Source: Natronospirillum sp965602035 (GTDB lineage: Bacteria > Pseudomonadota > Gammaproteobacteria > Pseudomonadales > Natronospirillaceae). Taken from it: 64,000 nucleotides of DNA. Where the stretch lies: positions 2,170,001 to 2,234,000 of the forward strand of contig OZ271919.1 of NCBI GenBank assembly GCA_965602035.1, read 5' to 3'. Position numbers and translations under genes: made by a program. Within the stretch, counting starts at the first letter, position 1. Every line of letters begins with the position of its first letter. The notes under the pieces are model-generated. The model saw only the letters and a program-made list of their open reading frames with translations, was not told the origin of the DNA and ran no database searches. Of this stretch, positions 6,301 to 14,985 are shown piece by piece.

Positions 6301-7565
6301 ACCGCTTCACACTCAAGCTCGCCTGGCAAAGTCTCTGGAACCGCCGCGGCACGGTGGTTCTGACGCTGATATCGCTCACTATCAGTGTGGCGCTGCTACT
6401 GGGCGTGGATCATATCCGCAAAGAAGCACGGGAGAGCTTTTCCCGCACCATTTCCGGCACCGATCTGATCGTTGGCGCCCGCTCCGGCCCGATCAACCTG
6501 CTGCTGTATTCGGTGTTCCGCATCGGCAACCCCACCAACAACATCACCTGGGAATCCTACCAGCAGATCGCCGACAGCCCGGCGGTCGACTGGATTATTC
6601 CGCTGACGCTTGGCGACACGCACCGGGGCTACAGGGTGGTCGGCACCAATACCGATTATTTCGACCATTTCCGTTACGGGCGTAAGCAAGCACTCGCATT
6701 CTCGGAAGGCCAACGGTTCAGCGGGCTGTTCGATGCCGTGATCGGTGCTGAAGTGGCTGATGAGCTTGATTACGAGGTGGGTTCGGAATTGGTGATCAAC
6801 CACGGTATGGGTGACGTCAGCTTTGTGAACCACGGCGACCTGCCGTTCCGGGTGTCGGGCGTTCTGGCGCCAACGGGCACGCCGGTGGACCAGTCGGTGC
6901 ACATTCGGCTGGAAGCCTGGGAAGCGATTCACCTCGGCTGGGAAACGGGCATGCCGCGCGATACGCCTTCCGCGGCCGAAGTGCTGGCGCTGGACGAAGC
7001 CCGGCTGCAACCAGAGCAGTTAACTGCGGCGTTCGTGGGGGTCACCTCCCCGGTGCAGATCTTTACGCTGCAACGGGCCATCAATAGCTATAACCAGGAA
7101 GCACTGCAGGCGGTACTGCCGGGCGTTGCACTGGCGGAGCTGTGGCAGACTATTGGCACCGTAGAAAACCTGGTGTTACTGATCGCGTTTCTGGTGCTGG
7201 TGACCACACTGGTGGGCATGACGACCAGCCTGCTGGCGTCGCTGCGCGAACGACGGCGGGAAATGGCGATATTCCGCGCGCTGGGCGCCTCGCCCCTGAC
7301 GCTGCTGGCATTGATTGAACTGGAAGTCTTGCTGACCACACTGGCCGGCCTGCTTCTGGGCAGCCTGACGCTCTGGGGTGGCCTGTGGGTGGCTCAGCCG
7401 TGGCTGATCAGTGAATGGGGGTTGTTTATCGGTACCGGCCTATGGACGGGCAGTACCCTCGCGTTCGCCGGATTGATTATCGGGTTGGCGTTGCTGGTGG
7501 GGTTGGTGCCGGGGATTACGGCGTACCGGCGGGCGTTGGCCGATGGCTTATCGGTAAAATTGTAG
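6297..7565 (+). CDS. FtsX-like ABC transporter permease
   Basis: This 422-residue inner membrane protein has MacB/FtsX topology: one transmembrane helix near residues 18-36 (GTVVLTLISLTISVALLLG), a periplasmic domain of about 220 residues, then three helices in the C-terminal third (VLLIAFLVLVTTLVGMTTS; LLTTLAGLLLGSLTLWGGL; STLAFAGLIIGLALLVGLV). The cytoplasmic LRERRREMAIFRALGASPLTLL stretch is the typical FtsX coupling region. It pairs with the upstream ATPase. Similar permeases follow DUF2796 proteins in zinc-regulated operons of Pseudomonas. Confidence 0.87.
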   Translation: MNRFTLKLAWQSLWNRRGTVVLTLISLTISVALLLGVDHIRKEARESFSRTISGTDLIVGARSGPINLLLYSVFRIGNPTNNITWESYQQIADSPAVDWIIPLTLGDTHRGYRVVGTNTDYFDHFRYGRKQALAFSEGQRFSGLFDAVIGAEVADELDYEVGSELVINHGMGDVSFVNHGDLPFRVSGVLAPTGTPVDQSVHIRLEAWEAIHLGWETGMPRDTPSAAEVLALDEARLQPEQLTAAFVGVTSPVQIFTLQRAINSYNQEALQAVLPGVALAELWQTIGTVENLVLLIAFLVLVTTLVGMTTSLLASLRERRREMAIFRALGASPLTLLALIELEVLLTTLAGLLLGSLTLWGGLWVAQPWLISEWGLFIGTGLWTGSTLAFAGLIIGLALLVGLVPGITAYRRALADGLSVKL

Positions 7566-7670
7566 GAGCGGCCGGAGGCCGCGACAATCGCAATCGCAGC
7601 CAAGACGCCGTGTAACGGGCAGCTCCTACACGATCGCAGCCAAGACGCCGTGTAACGGGCAGCTCCTACA
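7562..7670. repeat. REP-like palindrome with a tandem 40-bp repeat
   Basis: GTAGGAGCGGCCGGAGGCCGCGA at the left forms a hairpin and is a typical gammaproteobacterial REP sequence. It is followed by two exact 38-base copies (7593-7630 and 7633-7670) of a unit ATCGCAGCCAAGACG...CAGCTCCTACA, with period 40. GTAGGAGC at the left and GCTCCTAC at the end of both copies are inverted. It sits between two convergent genes, where such elements often act as transcription boundaries. Confidence 0.8.
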
Positions 7671-7673
7671 TGG

Positions 7674-8900
7674 TTACACGTAGAAGTCGAGCTCTTCCTG
7701 GTGCTTCAGCAGGTCGCGCATGGTGTAGGTGTCGTCACCGTAGAAGAACACCAGACCCCAGTGCGTGCCGAACGCGGTGCGCTTGGTAACGGTTTCTTCC
7801 ATCGGCGGTGTGAGTTCGTGGAAGTCGTAGTAGGGGTGGTCTTCCACCTCTTCCGGAATCTCCAGCTTGCTGACCACGCGCCGGCGCGGGTATACGCCGA
7901 AGCAACCGGCCACGCCTTTGGCGTCTTTCACCGGGGTCGGGAAGAAGGCGTTCACTTCCTCTTCCGTGGATTTCGGGTCGAACACCACCGCCAGCGCCTG
8001 GTAGGCGTTGAAGCCATAGGCACGTTCGATCAGCTCGAAGGCCTTGAAGCCCGGTGGACGGTAGGCCACTTCGCCGAAGTACATTTCGCCATCGCTGGTG
8101 ACGAAGTATTCGGGGTGAATAAAGCCGAACTGGATATCGAACGTCTTGATCAGCTTCTCGATCTGCTTCGTGATCGCCTCGCGGTGCTTCTCCAGCTCCG
8201 GTGTCGCGGGCACAAATACCGAATAGCCCAGAGTCACGTACTCTGAAATGTTCAGGAACTTGATCTCGCCGTTCCAGATCCACGCTTCCACCGCGAATTC
8301 CCAGCCATCCAGGTGGCTTTCCATCAGTACCGGAAATTCTTCTTCCGGGATCATATCGACTTCATCCGGGGTACGGATGACGCGATGCCCCAGACACCCG
8401 GCCTTGTCGAATGCCTTGAGGTGAATCGGGTCGTTCGGGTCACCATCGAGCTTGAGCAGGGTCTGGTTGACGCGCTTGAGGAAGCGGATCACGTCATCGC
8501 GGTCGTGCGCTTCCTCAAAAATACCGACACGGATGCCACCGAGCTGCGCTCGACGCTTCATCAATGCCTTGTCACGGAACAGAATGGATTGCCCGTACAG
8601 TCGTGGGTTGTCGAGCAACACAGAGTTAATGGCACCGGCCCACTCCACAGTCTCTTCAAACAGCGGGATCGCTACATCCACGCCCATGTCCTGCAGCGTC
8701 TGAGCAATTTCCATGGAACGATCGTTCAGGCGCTCGAAATCCCAGGGCACGTACGGAATGTCGTGTTCCTTGCAGTAATCCTCTGCCCAGCTCGGGGCGA
8801 CCACCACGTAACGCCGATCGAAATTGTCCATTGCCTCGACGGCGCCCAGCGCCCAGCCAAGCAATGCCACATAACCCTTGTTCGGATCCTTGTCTACCAT
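7674..8900 (-). CDS. ATP-grasp domain protein of unknown substrate
   Basis: This cytoplasmic protein of about 408 residues has an ATP-grasp fold, which typically joins a carboxylate to an amine through an acyl-phosphate. Visible parts are the N-terminal Rossmann-like section (YVVVAPSWAEDYCKEH), the entry to the ATP-grasp (FRDKALMKRRAQLGG), a nucleotide-binding lysine in IHLKAFDKAG, the strand FAVEAWIWNGEIKFL and the metal-binding end EMYFGEVAYRPPG, corresponding to the E-x-N/A-x-R-x-x-G of family members. The start at 8900 is supported by GGAGG nine bases upstream. It is transcribed divergently from the large papain-like protein at 9145. I do not recognise a named family, and the pairing suggests a shared pathway. 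Confidence 0.75.
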   Translation of the reverse strand: MVDKDPNKGYVALLGWALGAVEAMDNFDRRYVVVAPSWAEDYCKEHDIPYVPWDFERLNDRSMEIAQTLQDMGVDVAIPLFEETVEWAGAINSVLLDNPRLYGQSILFRDKALMKRRAQLGGIRVGIFEEAHDRDDVIRFLKRVNQTLLKLDGDPNDPIHLKAFDKAGCLGHRVIRTPDEVDMIPEEEFPVLMESHLDGWEFAVEAWIWNGEIKFLNISEYVTLGYSVFVPATPELEKHREAITKQIEKLIKTFDIQFGFIHPEYFVTSDGEMYFGEVAYRPPGFKAFELIERAYGFNAYQALAVVFDPKSTEEEVNAFFPTPVKDAKGVAGCFGVYPRRRVVSKLEIPEEVEDHPYYDFHELTPPMEETVTKRTAFGTHWGLVFFYGDDTYTMRDLLKHQEELDFYV

Positions 8901-9144
8901 AGTGATTCGCCTCCGATAACGGTCGCTGACGGGGAAAGAAACCTCGGCATTCCCGCGTTGCGACATGAACAAACAGTAACCAGCTTAGCATATCGGGCCC
9001 ACCCCCGTTGAGGAGACCCCGGTTCAATTCAGTAATGACGTCTCTGCACCAATTGAGCTAAGGTAGCGCACATACGGAAACTCTGATGCGTTGAATGCAC
9101 TGCGGGGGACGACTGTCGACGGCTCACTCGTGAGGAAAAGTACC

Positions 9145-11154
9145 ATGATGGCACCCACTACACCGGGTACCGATGCCGGGCTGGGCCCGATGCTACAACG
9201 GCTGGATCAACAGGTGGAAAAGATGCGGGGCGGCCGCAGCTTTGTTCAGGCCAGCCACGCCCCCCATGCCATAGATCTGTGTCGGCGTATTGCCTTGCGC
9301 GACGGTGGGCTGGATGCTCTCTTCCAGCGCATTCCCGACCTGGACCAGTCAGGGATTTTCGCCGGCAGCGACTGGGCCTACCCCGAATCGCTGCAGGCGC
9401 GGTTTGTGCCCGTAACGTTTCAGTCGTCTGACAAGGTATTGCTCACCATTGAGGTGCTCAGCGAGCTCCGGTTTCTGGCCATTGCGTCGGGGCACTACTT
9501 CCACCCGCACGTGGCGGCGGAACAGGCAACGCATTTCCTCACTCAGGTACTGGCCTTCAACCTGAATGAGCTGTTCGGCCTTGCCGCTGATGAAGCACAA
9601 CGCAACGCCGACCCCAAAGCACGAGCGCTGATCAGCCGGCATCTGAGTTATGTGGCGCAGCACATCGGCTTCGAGAGCATCCTCGATGAAGTGGTCGCGG
9701 AAATCTGGCGCCTGATTCGCCAGCGCCCGATACAGGTCGCCCACATCCATCAGATGATCGACCGGGTGGCCACCTGCCTGTTTGACCCCTCCGTGAATAC
9801 CGGCGGCACGGCACGCGGTGCCGAGCGGCTGGTAAGTGCCGTCTACGGGCCGACCCAGGGCTGTCAGGAAGACCCGGGCTTCGAGACCTACCAGGAACGC
9901 CTGAACGGCATGGACGACATGGCGCTCGACGCCGAAGCACAGGGCTTTGCGCGCGCCATGCATGACACCGGCCTGGTGTCGCCCTATCACACCGTGTTCC
10001 TGCGCCACATTCTGCCGCAGGGCGATATGGAACTGCTGGCACGGTCACTGGGTCTCAGCTCCACGGGGCGGGACTGCCTGCTGTGCTACCGGAACCTCTG
10101 CGAAACCCTGATTGATTACTGTGTCTATGCGGCCACCGCACAGACGGTGTACGGGCTGTCCTGCCTGCTGGAACGCGGGTTGCTCTACCGCTCCAGCGTT
10201 GCTGCCGCCCTGTGGCGCCAGATGCAGACACCGCTACACCACAATACTCACGAGAATCTCAAGCGAATATTCGGCAAGGAGTTGGACGGCCAGGTGCTCT
10301 TCATGGCCGGCATCATCAGCGTACTGGGGCAGCCACTCGGGCTGGGCCAGGGCAATAACCCGGCCTGCCAGTCCACGCGGGCAATTTCCATGTGGTCGTA
10401 CACCGACCCTGATTTTCTACTCCAGCTCGCCCGCTGGGCAGCCCGCGATGACCGGGTGGTCATGCAATTCGAGGGCGAAAGCCTGAATTCCGCGGACCTG
10501 GACATTGGCATCGTGAACCCCTGGGCGTTTGACCTGGACCCGTTGTCGTCGGTGCTCGTGCCGCACCTCGACCGCATTTATATTGAAATGGGGCGCTTGT
10601 CAGAGGATCGTGGCGAGGATCCGCACAAGTGGATCAACCCGGAATTTCATGGCTGGTGGGTCAACCGGGCATTCGCCATCGCTGTGGATATAGACACCGG
10701 TCACCTGAAGGACCTCGCACAGTTTATCCGCACGTTCTATGCGCTCTACGACCCGCGCTACAACAGCAACACCCCGGTGGTGCACCCCCAGCCGGCCGGC
10801 GTTGCGGTCACGGACACACAGGCACGCTTTGTGGGCTGGCATGCCATCGCGATACTGCGCGTGGCACTGGATCAGGACGACCTGATGCGTGTGTATTTCT
10901 TCAACCCCAACAACGACAGTGGTCAGGACTGGGGCAATGGCGTGGTCGTCTCCACCGAGGGGCATGGTGAACAGCACGGGGAATCCTCACTGCCGGTCGC
11001 GGAATTCGTGTCGCGGCTTTACCTGTTCCACTACGACGCCACCGACTGGCAATTGCATACCGAGCCGGTCCCCGAAGACGAAGTGCAGCATGTGAAGTCA
11101 CTGATCGAGGAAAGCTGGGGGGCGGATCGCCTGCCACCGCCACCTGAACCCTGA
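9145..11154 (+). CDS. Large uncharacterised protein with papain-like Cys-His-Asn signature
   Basis: I do not recognise this 669-residue protein. No signal peptide or membrane segment is evident, so it is probably cytoplasmic. The N-terminal 400 residues are mostly helical. In the C-terminal third, GLGQGNNPACQSTRAISMW places C408 six residues after a Gln, the spacing of the oxyanion Gln in papain-type enzymes. GWHAIAIL supplies H566, and FFNPNNDSGQDWG supplies a downstream Asn/Asp near 587. The Cys-His-Asn order fits clan CA cysteine peptidases or amidases. The ATG at 9145 has GAGG upstream; a TTG at 9091 is less likely. It is divergent from the ATP-grasp gene, and a ligase plus a thiol hydrolase or transferase could make and break an amide bond; this is inference. 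Confidence 0.6.
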   Translation: MMAPTTPGTDAGLGPMLQRLDQQVEKMRGGRSFVQASHAPHAIDLCRRIALRDGGLDALFQRIPDLDQSGIFAGSDWAYPESLQARFVPVTFQSSDKVLLTIEVLSELRFLAIASGHYFHPHVAAEQATHFLTQVLAFNLNELFGLAADEAQRNADPKARALISRHLSYVAQHIGFESILDEVVAEIWRLIRQRPIQVAHIHQMIDRVATCLFDPSVNTGGTARGAERLVSAVYGPTQGCQEDPGFETYQERLNGMDDMALDAEAQGFARAMHDTGLVSPYHTVFLRHILPQGDMELLARSLGLSSTGRDCLLCYRNLCETLIDYCVYAATAQTVYGLSCLLERGLLYRSSVAAALWRQMQTPLHHNTHENLKRIFGKELDGQVLFMAGIISVLGQPLGLGQGNNPACQSTRAISMWSYTDPDFLLQLARWAARDDRVVMQFEGESLNSADLDIGIVNPWAFDLDPLSSVLVPHLDRIYIEMGRLSEDRGEDPHKWINPEFHGWWVNRAFAIAVDIDTGHLKDLAQFIRTFYALYDPRYNSNTPVVHPQPAGVAVTDTQARFVGWHAIAILRVALDQDDLMRVYFFNPNNDSGQDWGNGVVVSTEGHGEQHGESSLPVAEFVSRLYLFHYDATDWQLHTEPVPEDEVQHVKSLIEESWGADRLPPPPEP

Positions 11155-11220
11155 CCCGGGCCGGGTGGTGTCTGACGGCACGGCACATTGACGACGCGCC
11201 TCGGTTGTAGCGGGAAAAGC

Positions 11221-11271
11221 ATCAAAATATTTTGATATAGATCTTGACTTGGCTGTGAGAGCGCCTAGACT
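11221..11271 (+). promoter_or_regulatory. Promoter and palindromic operator of sahR
   Basis: ATCAAAATATTTTGAT (11221-11236) is a perfect 16-base palindrome. It is followed by TTGACT (11244-11249) and, 16 bases on, TAGACT (11266-11271). The predicted transcription start lies within a base or two of the ATG at 11279. The palindrome just upstream of the -35 box is a natural target for the ArsR-type regulator encoded next, implying autoregulation of the operon. Confidence 0.65.
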
Positions 11272-11278
11272 TCGCGGC

Positions 11279-12244
11279 ATGGAACGTGTTGCGGAAGTTT
11301 TTCAGGCGCAGGCCCGGGATTTCAAAGCCACTGCAGACCCCCTGCGGTTGCTGATACTGCGCGTACTGCGGCGTCAGTCCTATGGTGTGCTCGAACTGAG
11401 CCGCTTGTTGGACGTGCAACAGTCGCGACTGAGCCACCACCTGAAAATTCTGACTCAGGCTCGTCTGGTTACCCAACGGCGGGAAGGCAATTCCATTTTT
11501 TATCAGCGACACCCGGTACCGGAACACTGGGCAGCGAGCGTGTTCGACCTGCTGGACCAGAACGGGTTACCGGCCGAGGTCGCAGAGCGACGACAGCAGA
11601 TTGACCTCGAACGCCAGCAAAGCGCCGAGCAGTTCTTCGCCCGGCACGCGGATGAGTTCCGGCAGCGCCAGGACCTGATTGCGGAGTATCCGCAGTACGG
11701 TGAGCTGGCGACCCAGCTGCTGAAACAACAGTCTGCCGGCGGGCAACTGGCAGTAGAGGTCGGGCCCGGGCTGGGGGAATTCCTGCCCGAGCTCAGTGCC
11801 GCCTACCGGGACGTATGGGCGGTGGATATCTCAGCGGAACTGCTGACCCGCGCACAGGAGGCGTTGCCGGACAGGATCACCAATGTTCACTTTTTCCACG
11901 GTGATCTGAACGACTGGGCACGGGACCATGGATCCGCTCCGGACCTGCTGGTGTACAACATGGTGCTGCACCATATTCCGGACCCCGGCGGCGAGCTGGA
12001 GCGGGCCGGCCGACAGTTGGCCGACGGCGGTTTGCTGTTGGTCACCGAACTGGACCGGCATCAACAGAGCTGGGCAAGAGAGAGCTGTGGGGACCACTGG
12101 CTGGGGTTCGCGGCAGAAGAATTGAATCAGTGGGCCGCCGCCGTCGGCCTGCGCCGAATCAGCGATACGCTGTCGGCTCTGCGCAATGGTTTTCAGGTGC
12201 AGAGCCTGCTATTTCAGAAAGTTGCAGCAGCCCGTGTGGCCTGA
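11279..12244 (+). CDS. sahR: SahR-type ArsR regulator fused to a SAM-dependent methyltransferase domain
   Basis: This 321-residue protein has two domains. Residues about 10-85 form an ArsR winged helix (FKATADPLRLLILRVLRR, then the recognition segment LLDVQQSRLSHHLKILTQARL). From about residue 155 a class I methyltransferase fold follows, with motif I AVEVGPGLGEF, the acidic ribose contact VWAVDIS, and YNMVLHHIPDPGGEL. SahR regulators in Proteobacteria control the methionine cycle in response to S-adenosylhomocysteine, and this gene heads metK-ahcY-metF, which fits well. Whether the methyltransferase domain is catalytic or only the ligand sensor is not known. No ribosome binding site is visible before the ATG, which fits a leaderless message. 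Confidence 0.8.
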   Translation: MERVAEVFQAQARDFKATADPLRLLILRVLRRQSYGVLELSRLLDVQQSRLSHHLKILTQARLVTQRREGNSIFYQRHPVPEHWAASVFDLLDQNGLPAEVAERRQQIDLERQQSAEQFFARHADEFRQRQDLIAEYPQYGELATQLLKQQSAGGQLAVEVGPGLGEFLPELSAAYRDVWAVDISAELLTRAQEALPDRITNVHFFHGDLNDWARDHGSAPDLLVYNMVLHHIPDPGGELERAGRQLADGGLLLVTELDRHQQSWARESCGDHWLGFAAEELNQWAAAVGLRRISDTLSALRNGFQVQSLLFQKVAAARVA

Positions 12245-12275
12245 CGGGAGCATGACATGAAGGAGATATTCTGGC

Positions 12276-13445
12276 ATGAGTGAGTACAACCTGTTCACCT
12301 CGGAATCGGTTTCCGAGGGGCACCCTGACAAGATGGCGGATCAGATCAGTGACGCCATCCTCGACGCAATCCTCAAGGACGATCCGAACGCGCGTGTGGC
12401 GGTGGAAACGCTGGTGAAAACCGGTATGGCCGTGATCGCCGGTGAGGTGCGCACCAATACCTATGTGGAACTGGAAGACATCGTGCGCGACGTCATCCTC
12501 GACATCGGCTACAACAGCTCCGATCTCGGTTTCGACGGGGCGAGCTGCGCGGTGCTCAATGCCATCGGCAAGCAGTCTTCCGACATCGCCATGGGGGTCG
12601 ACGAGAACATCGAGGCCAGCAAGGCGCTCGGTGCCGGCGACCAGGGCATGATGTTCGGCTACGCCACCAATGAAACCGATGTGCTCATGCCGGCCACGGC
12701 AACCTATGCGCACCGTCTGGTGCAGCGCCAGGCCGAGTTGCGCCGTTCCGGCCGCCTGCCCTGGCTGCGTCCCGACGCCAAGAGCCAGGTTACCTTGCGG
12801 TACCAGGACGGCCAGCCGGTCGCCATTGATGCCGTGGTGCTTTCCACGCAGCACAACCCCGAAATCAGCCAGAAAGACCTGCACGAAGCGGTACGCGAGG
12901 AGATTCTGAAGCCCGTACTGCCGGCGGAGTGGCTGCACAGCGATACGCTGTACCACATCAACCCGACGGGCCAGTTCATTATCGGCGGCCCGGTGGGCGA
13001 CTGCGGACTGACCGGCCGCAAGATCATTGTGGACACTTACGGCGGTATGGCCCGCCATGGTGGTGGCGCGTTCTCCGGCAAGGACCCCTCCAAGGTGGAC
13101 CGCTCTGCCGCCTACGCGGGCCGCTACGTGGCCAAGAACATTGTCGCGGCCGGGCTGGCCGACAAGTGTGAGATCCAGTTGTCGTATGCCATCGGCGTGG
13201 CCGAGCCGACCTCCATTTCCATCAATACGTTCGGTACCCACAAGGTCAGCGAAGAGCTGATCGCCCGCCTGGTGCGCGACAATTTTGACCTGCGCCCCGG
13301 CGGCATCATTGAAATGCTGGACCTGCGCCGCATGACCTACCGGCCGACGGCTGCCTATGGCCACTTCGGCCGTGAGGACGCCGGGTTCAGCTGGGAGAAA
13401 ACCGACAAGGCTGAAGCGCTGCGCATTGAAGCAGGGCTGAAATAA
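12276..13445 (+). CDS. metK: S-adenosylmethionine synthetase
   Basis: MetK makes S-adenosylmethionine from methionine and ATP, releasing phosphate and pyrophosphate. The 389-residue protein has the family signatures: SESVSEGHPDKMADQISDAILD with the ATP-contacting His and metal-binding Asp, GAGDQGMMFGYA, the lysine-rich KIIVDTYGG and GGGAFSGKDPSKVDRSAAY. AAGGAGA lies about ten bases before the ATG. It lies 31 bases after sahR and 23 before ahcY, so all three are probably cotranscribed. Confidence 0.97.
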   Translation: MSEYNLFTSESVSEGHPDKMADQISDAILDAILKDDPNARVAVETLVKTGMAVIAGEVRTNTYVELEDIVRDVILDIGYNSSDLGFDGASCAVLNAIGKQSSDIAMGVDENIEASKALGAGDQGMMFGYATNETDVLMPATATYAHRLVQRQAELRRSGRLPWLRPDAKSQVTLRYQDGQPVAIDAVVLSTQHNPEISQKDLHEAVREEILKPVLPAEWLHSDTLYHINPTGQFIIGGPVGDCGLTGRKIIVDTYGGMARHGGGAFSGKDPSKVDRSAAYAGRYVAKNIVAAGLADKCEIQLSYAIGVAEPTSISINTFGTHKVSEELIARLVRDNFDLRPGGIIEMLDLRRMTYRPTAAYGHFGREDAGFSWEKTDKAEALRIEAGLK

Positions 13446-13468
13446 ACACCGAATCAGGAAGAAAGACT

Positions 13469-14869
13469 ATGACCACCGCAGCACAACTGAACAGCTTCGA
13501 CGATTACGCCATCGCCGACATCAACCTGGCCGACTACGGCCGGGCGGAAATCGACATTGCCGAAACCGAAATGCCGGCGCTGATGGCTTTGCGTGAGAAA
13601 TACCGTGATCAGCAGCCGCTCAAGGGCGCACGCATCATGGGGTGTATCCACATGACCATCCAGACCGCCGTGCTGATCGAAACGCTGGTGGATCTGGGCG
13701 CCGAGGTGCGTTGGTCTTCGTGCAACATTTTCTCCACGCAGGACCACGCGGCAGCGGCCATTGCGGCCCGCGGAATCCCGGTTTTCGCCTGGAAAGGTGA
13801 GACCGAAGAAGAATTCCTGTGGTGCATCGAGCAGACGATCCGGGCGAAGAAAGGCAGCCAGGACCTCTGGAACGCCAACCTGATCCTGGACGACGGCGGC
13901 GATCTTACGGCCATGGTGCACGAACAGTTCCCGCAATTGCTCGATGATATCCACGGTATCTCTGAAGAAACCACCACGGGCGTGCATCGTCTGCTGGAAA
14001 TGCTGAACCAGGGCACGTTGAAAGTACCGGCGATCAATGTGAACGATGCCGTCACCAAATCGAAGAACGACAACAAGTACGGCTGCCGCCATTCGCTGAA
14101 CGACGCGATCAAGCGCGGTACCGACCACCTGTTGTCCGGCAAGAAAGCACTGGTGATCGGTTACGGCGATGTGGGCAAGGGCTCGGCGGCGTCGCTGCGC
14201 CAGGAAGGTATGATCGTGAAGGTCACCGAGGTGGACCCCATCTGTGCCATGCAGGCCTGCATGGATGGCTTCGAGGTGGTGTCGCCCTATCGCGACGGTA
14301 ACAATGACGGCACCGCCGGTTCCATCAACCACGAGCTGCTTGCGAACACCGACCTGCTGGTCACCACGACCGGCAACACCAATGTGTGCGACCGCCACAT
14401 GCTGGCGGCTCTGAAGGCCAGCGCGGTGGTCTGCAACATCGGCCACTTCGACAATGAAATCGACACCGGTTTCATGCGTCAGAACTGGCGCTGGGAAGAG
14501 ATCAAGCCGCAGGTACACAAGATTTACCGCAGCGATGACAAGGCCGATTTCCTGATCCTGCTGTCCGAAGGTCGCCTGGTGAACCTGGGCAATGCCACGG
14601 GCCACCCCAGCCGGATCATGGATGGCTCTTTTGCCAACCAGGTGCTGGCGCAGATGTACCTGTTTGATGAGAAGTTCGCTGACCTGCCGGCTGGCGACAA
14701 GGCGGACAAGCTGTACGTGAAGGTGCTGCCCAAGAAGCTTGATGAAGAAGTGGCCGCCGAAATGGTCCGCGGCTTCGGCGGTGTGATTACCCGGCTGACA
14801 AAAGACCAGGCCGAGTACATCAACGTGCCGGTGGAAGGCCCGTTCAAACCGGCTGACTATAAATACTGA
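13469..14869 (+). CDS. ahcY: Adenosylhomocysteinase
   Basis: AhcY hydrolyses S-adenosylhomocysteine to adenosine and homocysteine with bound NAD, relieving product inhibition of methyltransferases. The 466-residue length and motifs fit: MGCIHMTIQTAVLIETL, SSCNIFSTQDHAAAAI, the NAD-binding VIGYGDVGKGSAASLR, CNIGHFDNEID, and the C-terminal KPADYKY with the conserved Lys-Tyr. This bacterial form includes the longer insert absent from some archaeal enzymes. It follows metK closely in the sahR operon. Having AhcY rather than only the Pfs/LuxS route for SAH recycling is typical of Pseudomonas-like lineages. Confidence 0.97.
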   Translation: MTTAAQLNSFDDYAIADINLADYGRAEIDIAETEMPALMALREKYRDQQPLKGARIMGCIHMTIQTAVLIETLVDLGAEVRWSSCNIFSTQDHAAAAIAARGIPVFAWKGETEEEFLWCIEQTIRAKKGSQDLWNANLILDDGGDLTAMVHEQFPQLLDDIHGISEETTTGVHRLLEMLNQGTLKVPAINVNDAVTKSKNDNKYGCRHSLNDAIKRGTDHLLSGKKALVIGYGDVGKGSAASLRQEGMIVKVTEVDPICAMQACMDGFEVVSPYRDGNNDGTAGSINHELLANTDLLVTTTGNTNVCDRHMLAALKASAVVCNIGHFDNEIDTGFMRQNWRWEEIKPQVHKIYRSDDKADFLILLSEGRLVNLGNATGHPSRIMDGSFANQVLAQMYLFDEKFADLPAGDKADKLYVKVLPKKLDEEVAAEMVRGFGGVITRLTKDQAEYINVPVEGPFKPADYKY

Positions 14870-14892
14870 TCACGCCTGATCAGTCCGCCAAA

Positions 14893-14985
14893 CGACACGC
14901 TGCTCCGGAGATCGGGCACAAGTACGTCCCTGTAGCCCTGCGGCGAAAACATCCTGTTTTCGCAGCTCCCCGGAGCAGGGTGTCG
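14893..14985. repeat. Hairpin-rich dispersed-repeat-like element between ahcY and metF
   Basis: The outer arms CGACACGCTGCTCCGG (14893-14908) and CCGGAGCAGGGTGTCG (14970-14985) pair at 15 of 16 positions. Inside, GCGAAAACA and TGTTTTCGC (14943-14963) form a nine-base hairpin with a TCC loop. The two stems form a compact branched structure. It looks like the BIME-type palindromic elements scattered in marine gammaproteobacteria, but as a leader of metF a regulatory RNA cannot be excluded. Confidence 0.6.

Noticed and set aside
9021..9062. tRNA-like words (GGTTCAATTC on the plus strand; TTAGCTCAATTGGT on the minus strand)
   Set aside because: The T-arm-like and D-arm-like words lie on opposite strands, and no acceptor or anticodon stem can be formed, so there is no cloverleaf.
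12159..13364. Long antisense open frame (401 codons) across metK
   Set aside because: It has no family resemblance and is explained by the high-GC codon pattern of metK, whose own protein is unmistakable.
13454..14605. Long antisense open frame (383 codons) across ahcY
   Set aside because: It is a shadow of the conserved ahcY frame with no motifs of its own.
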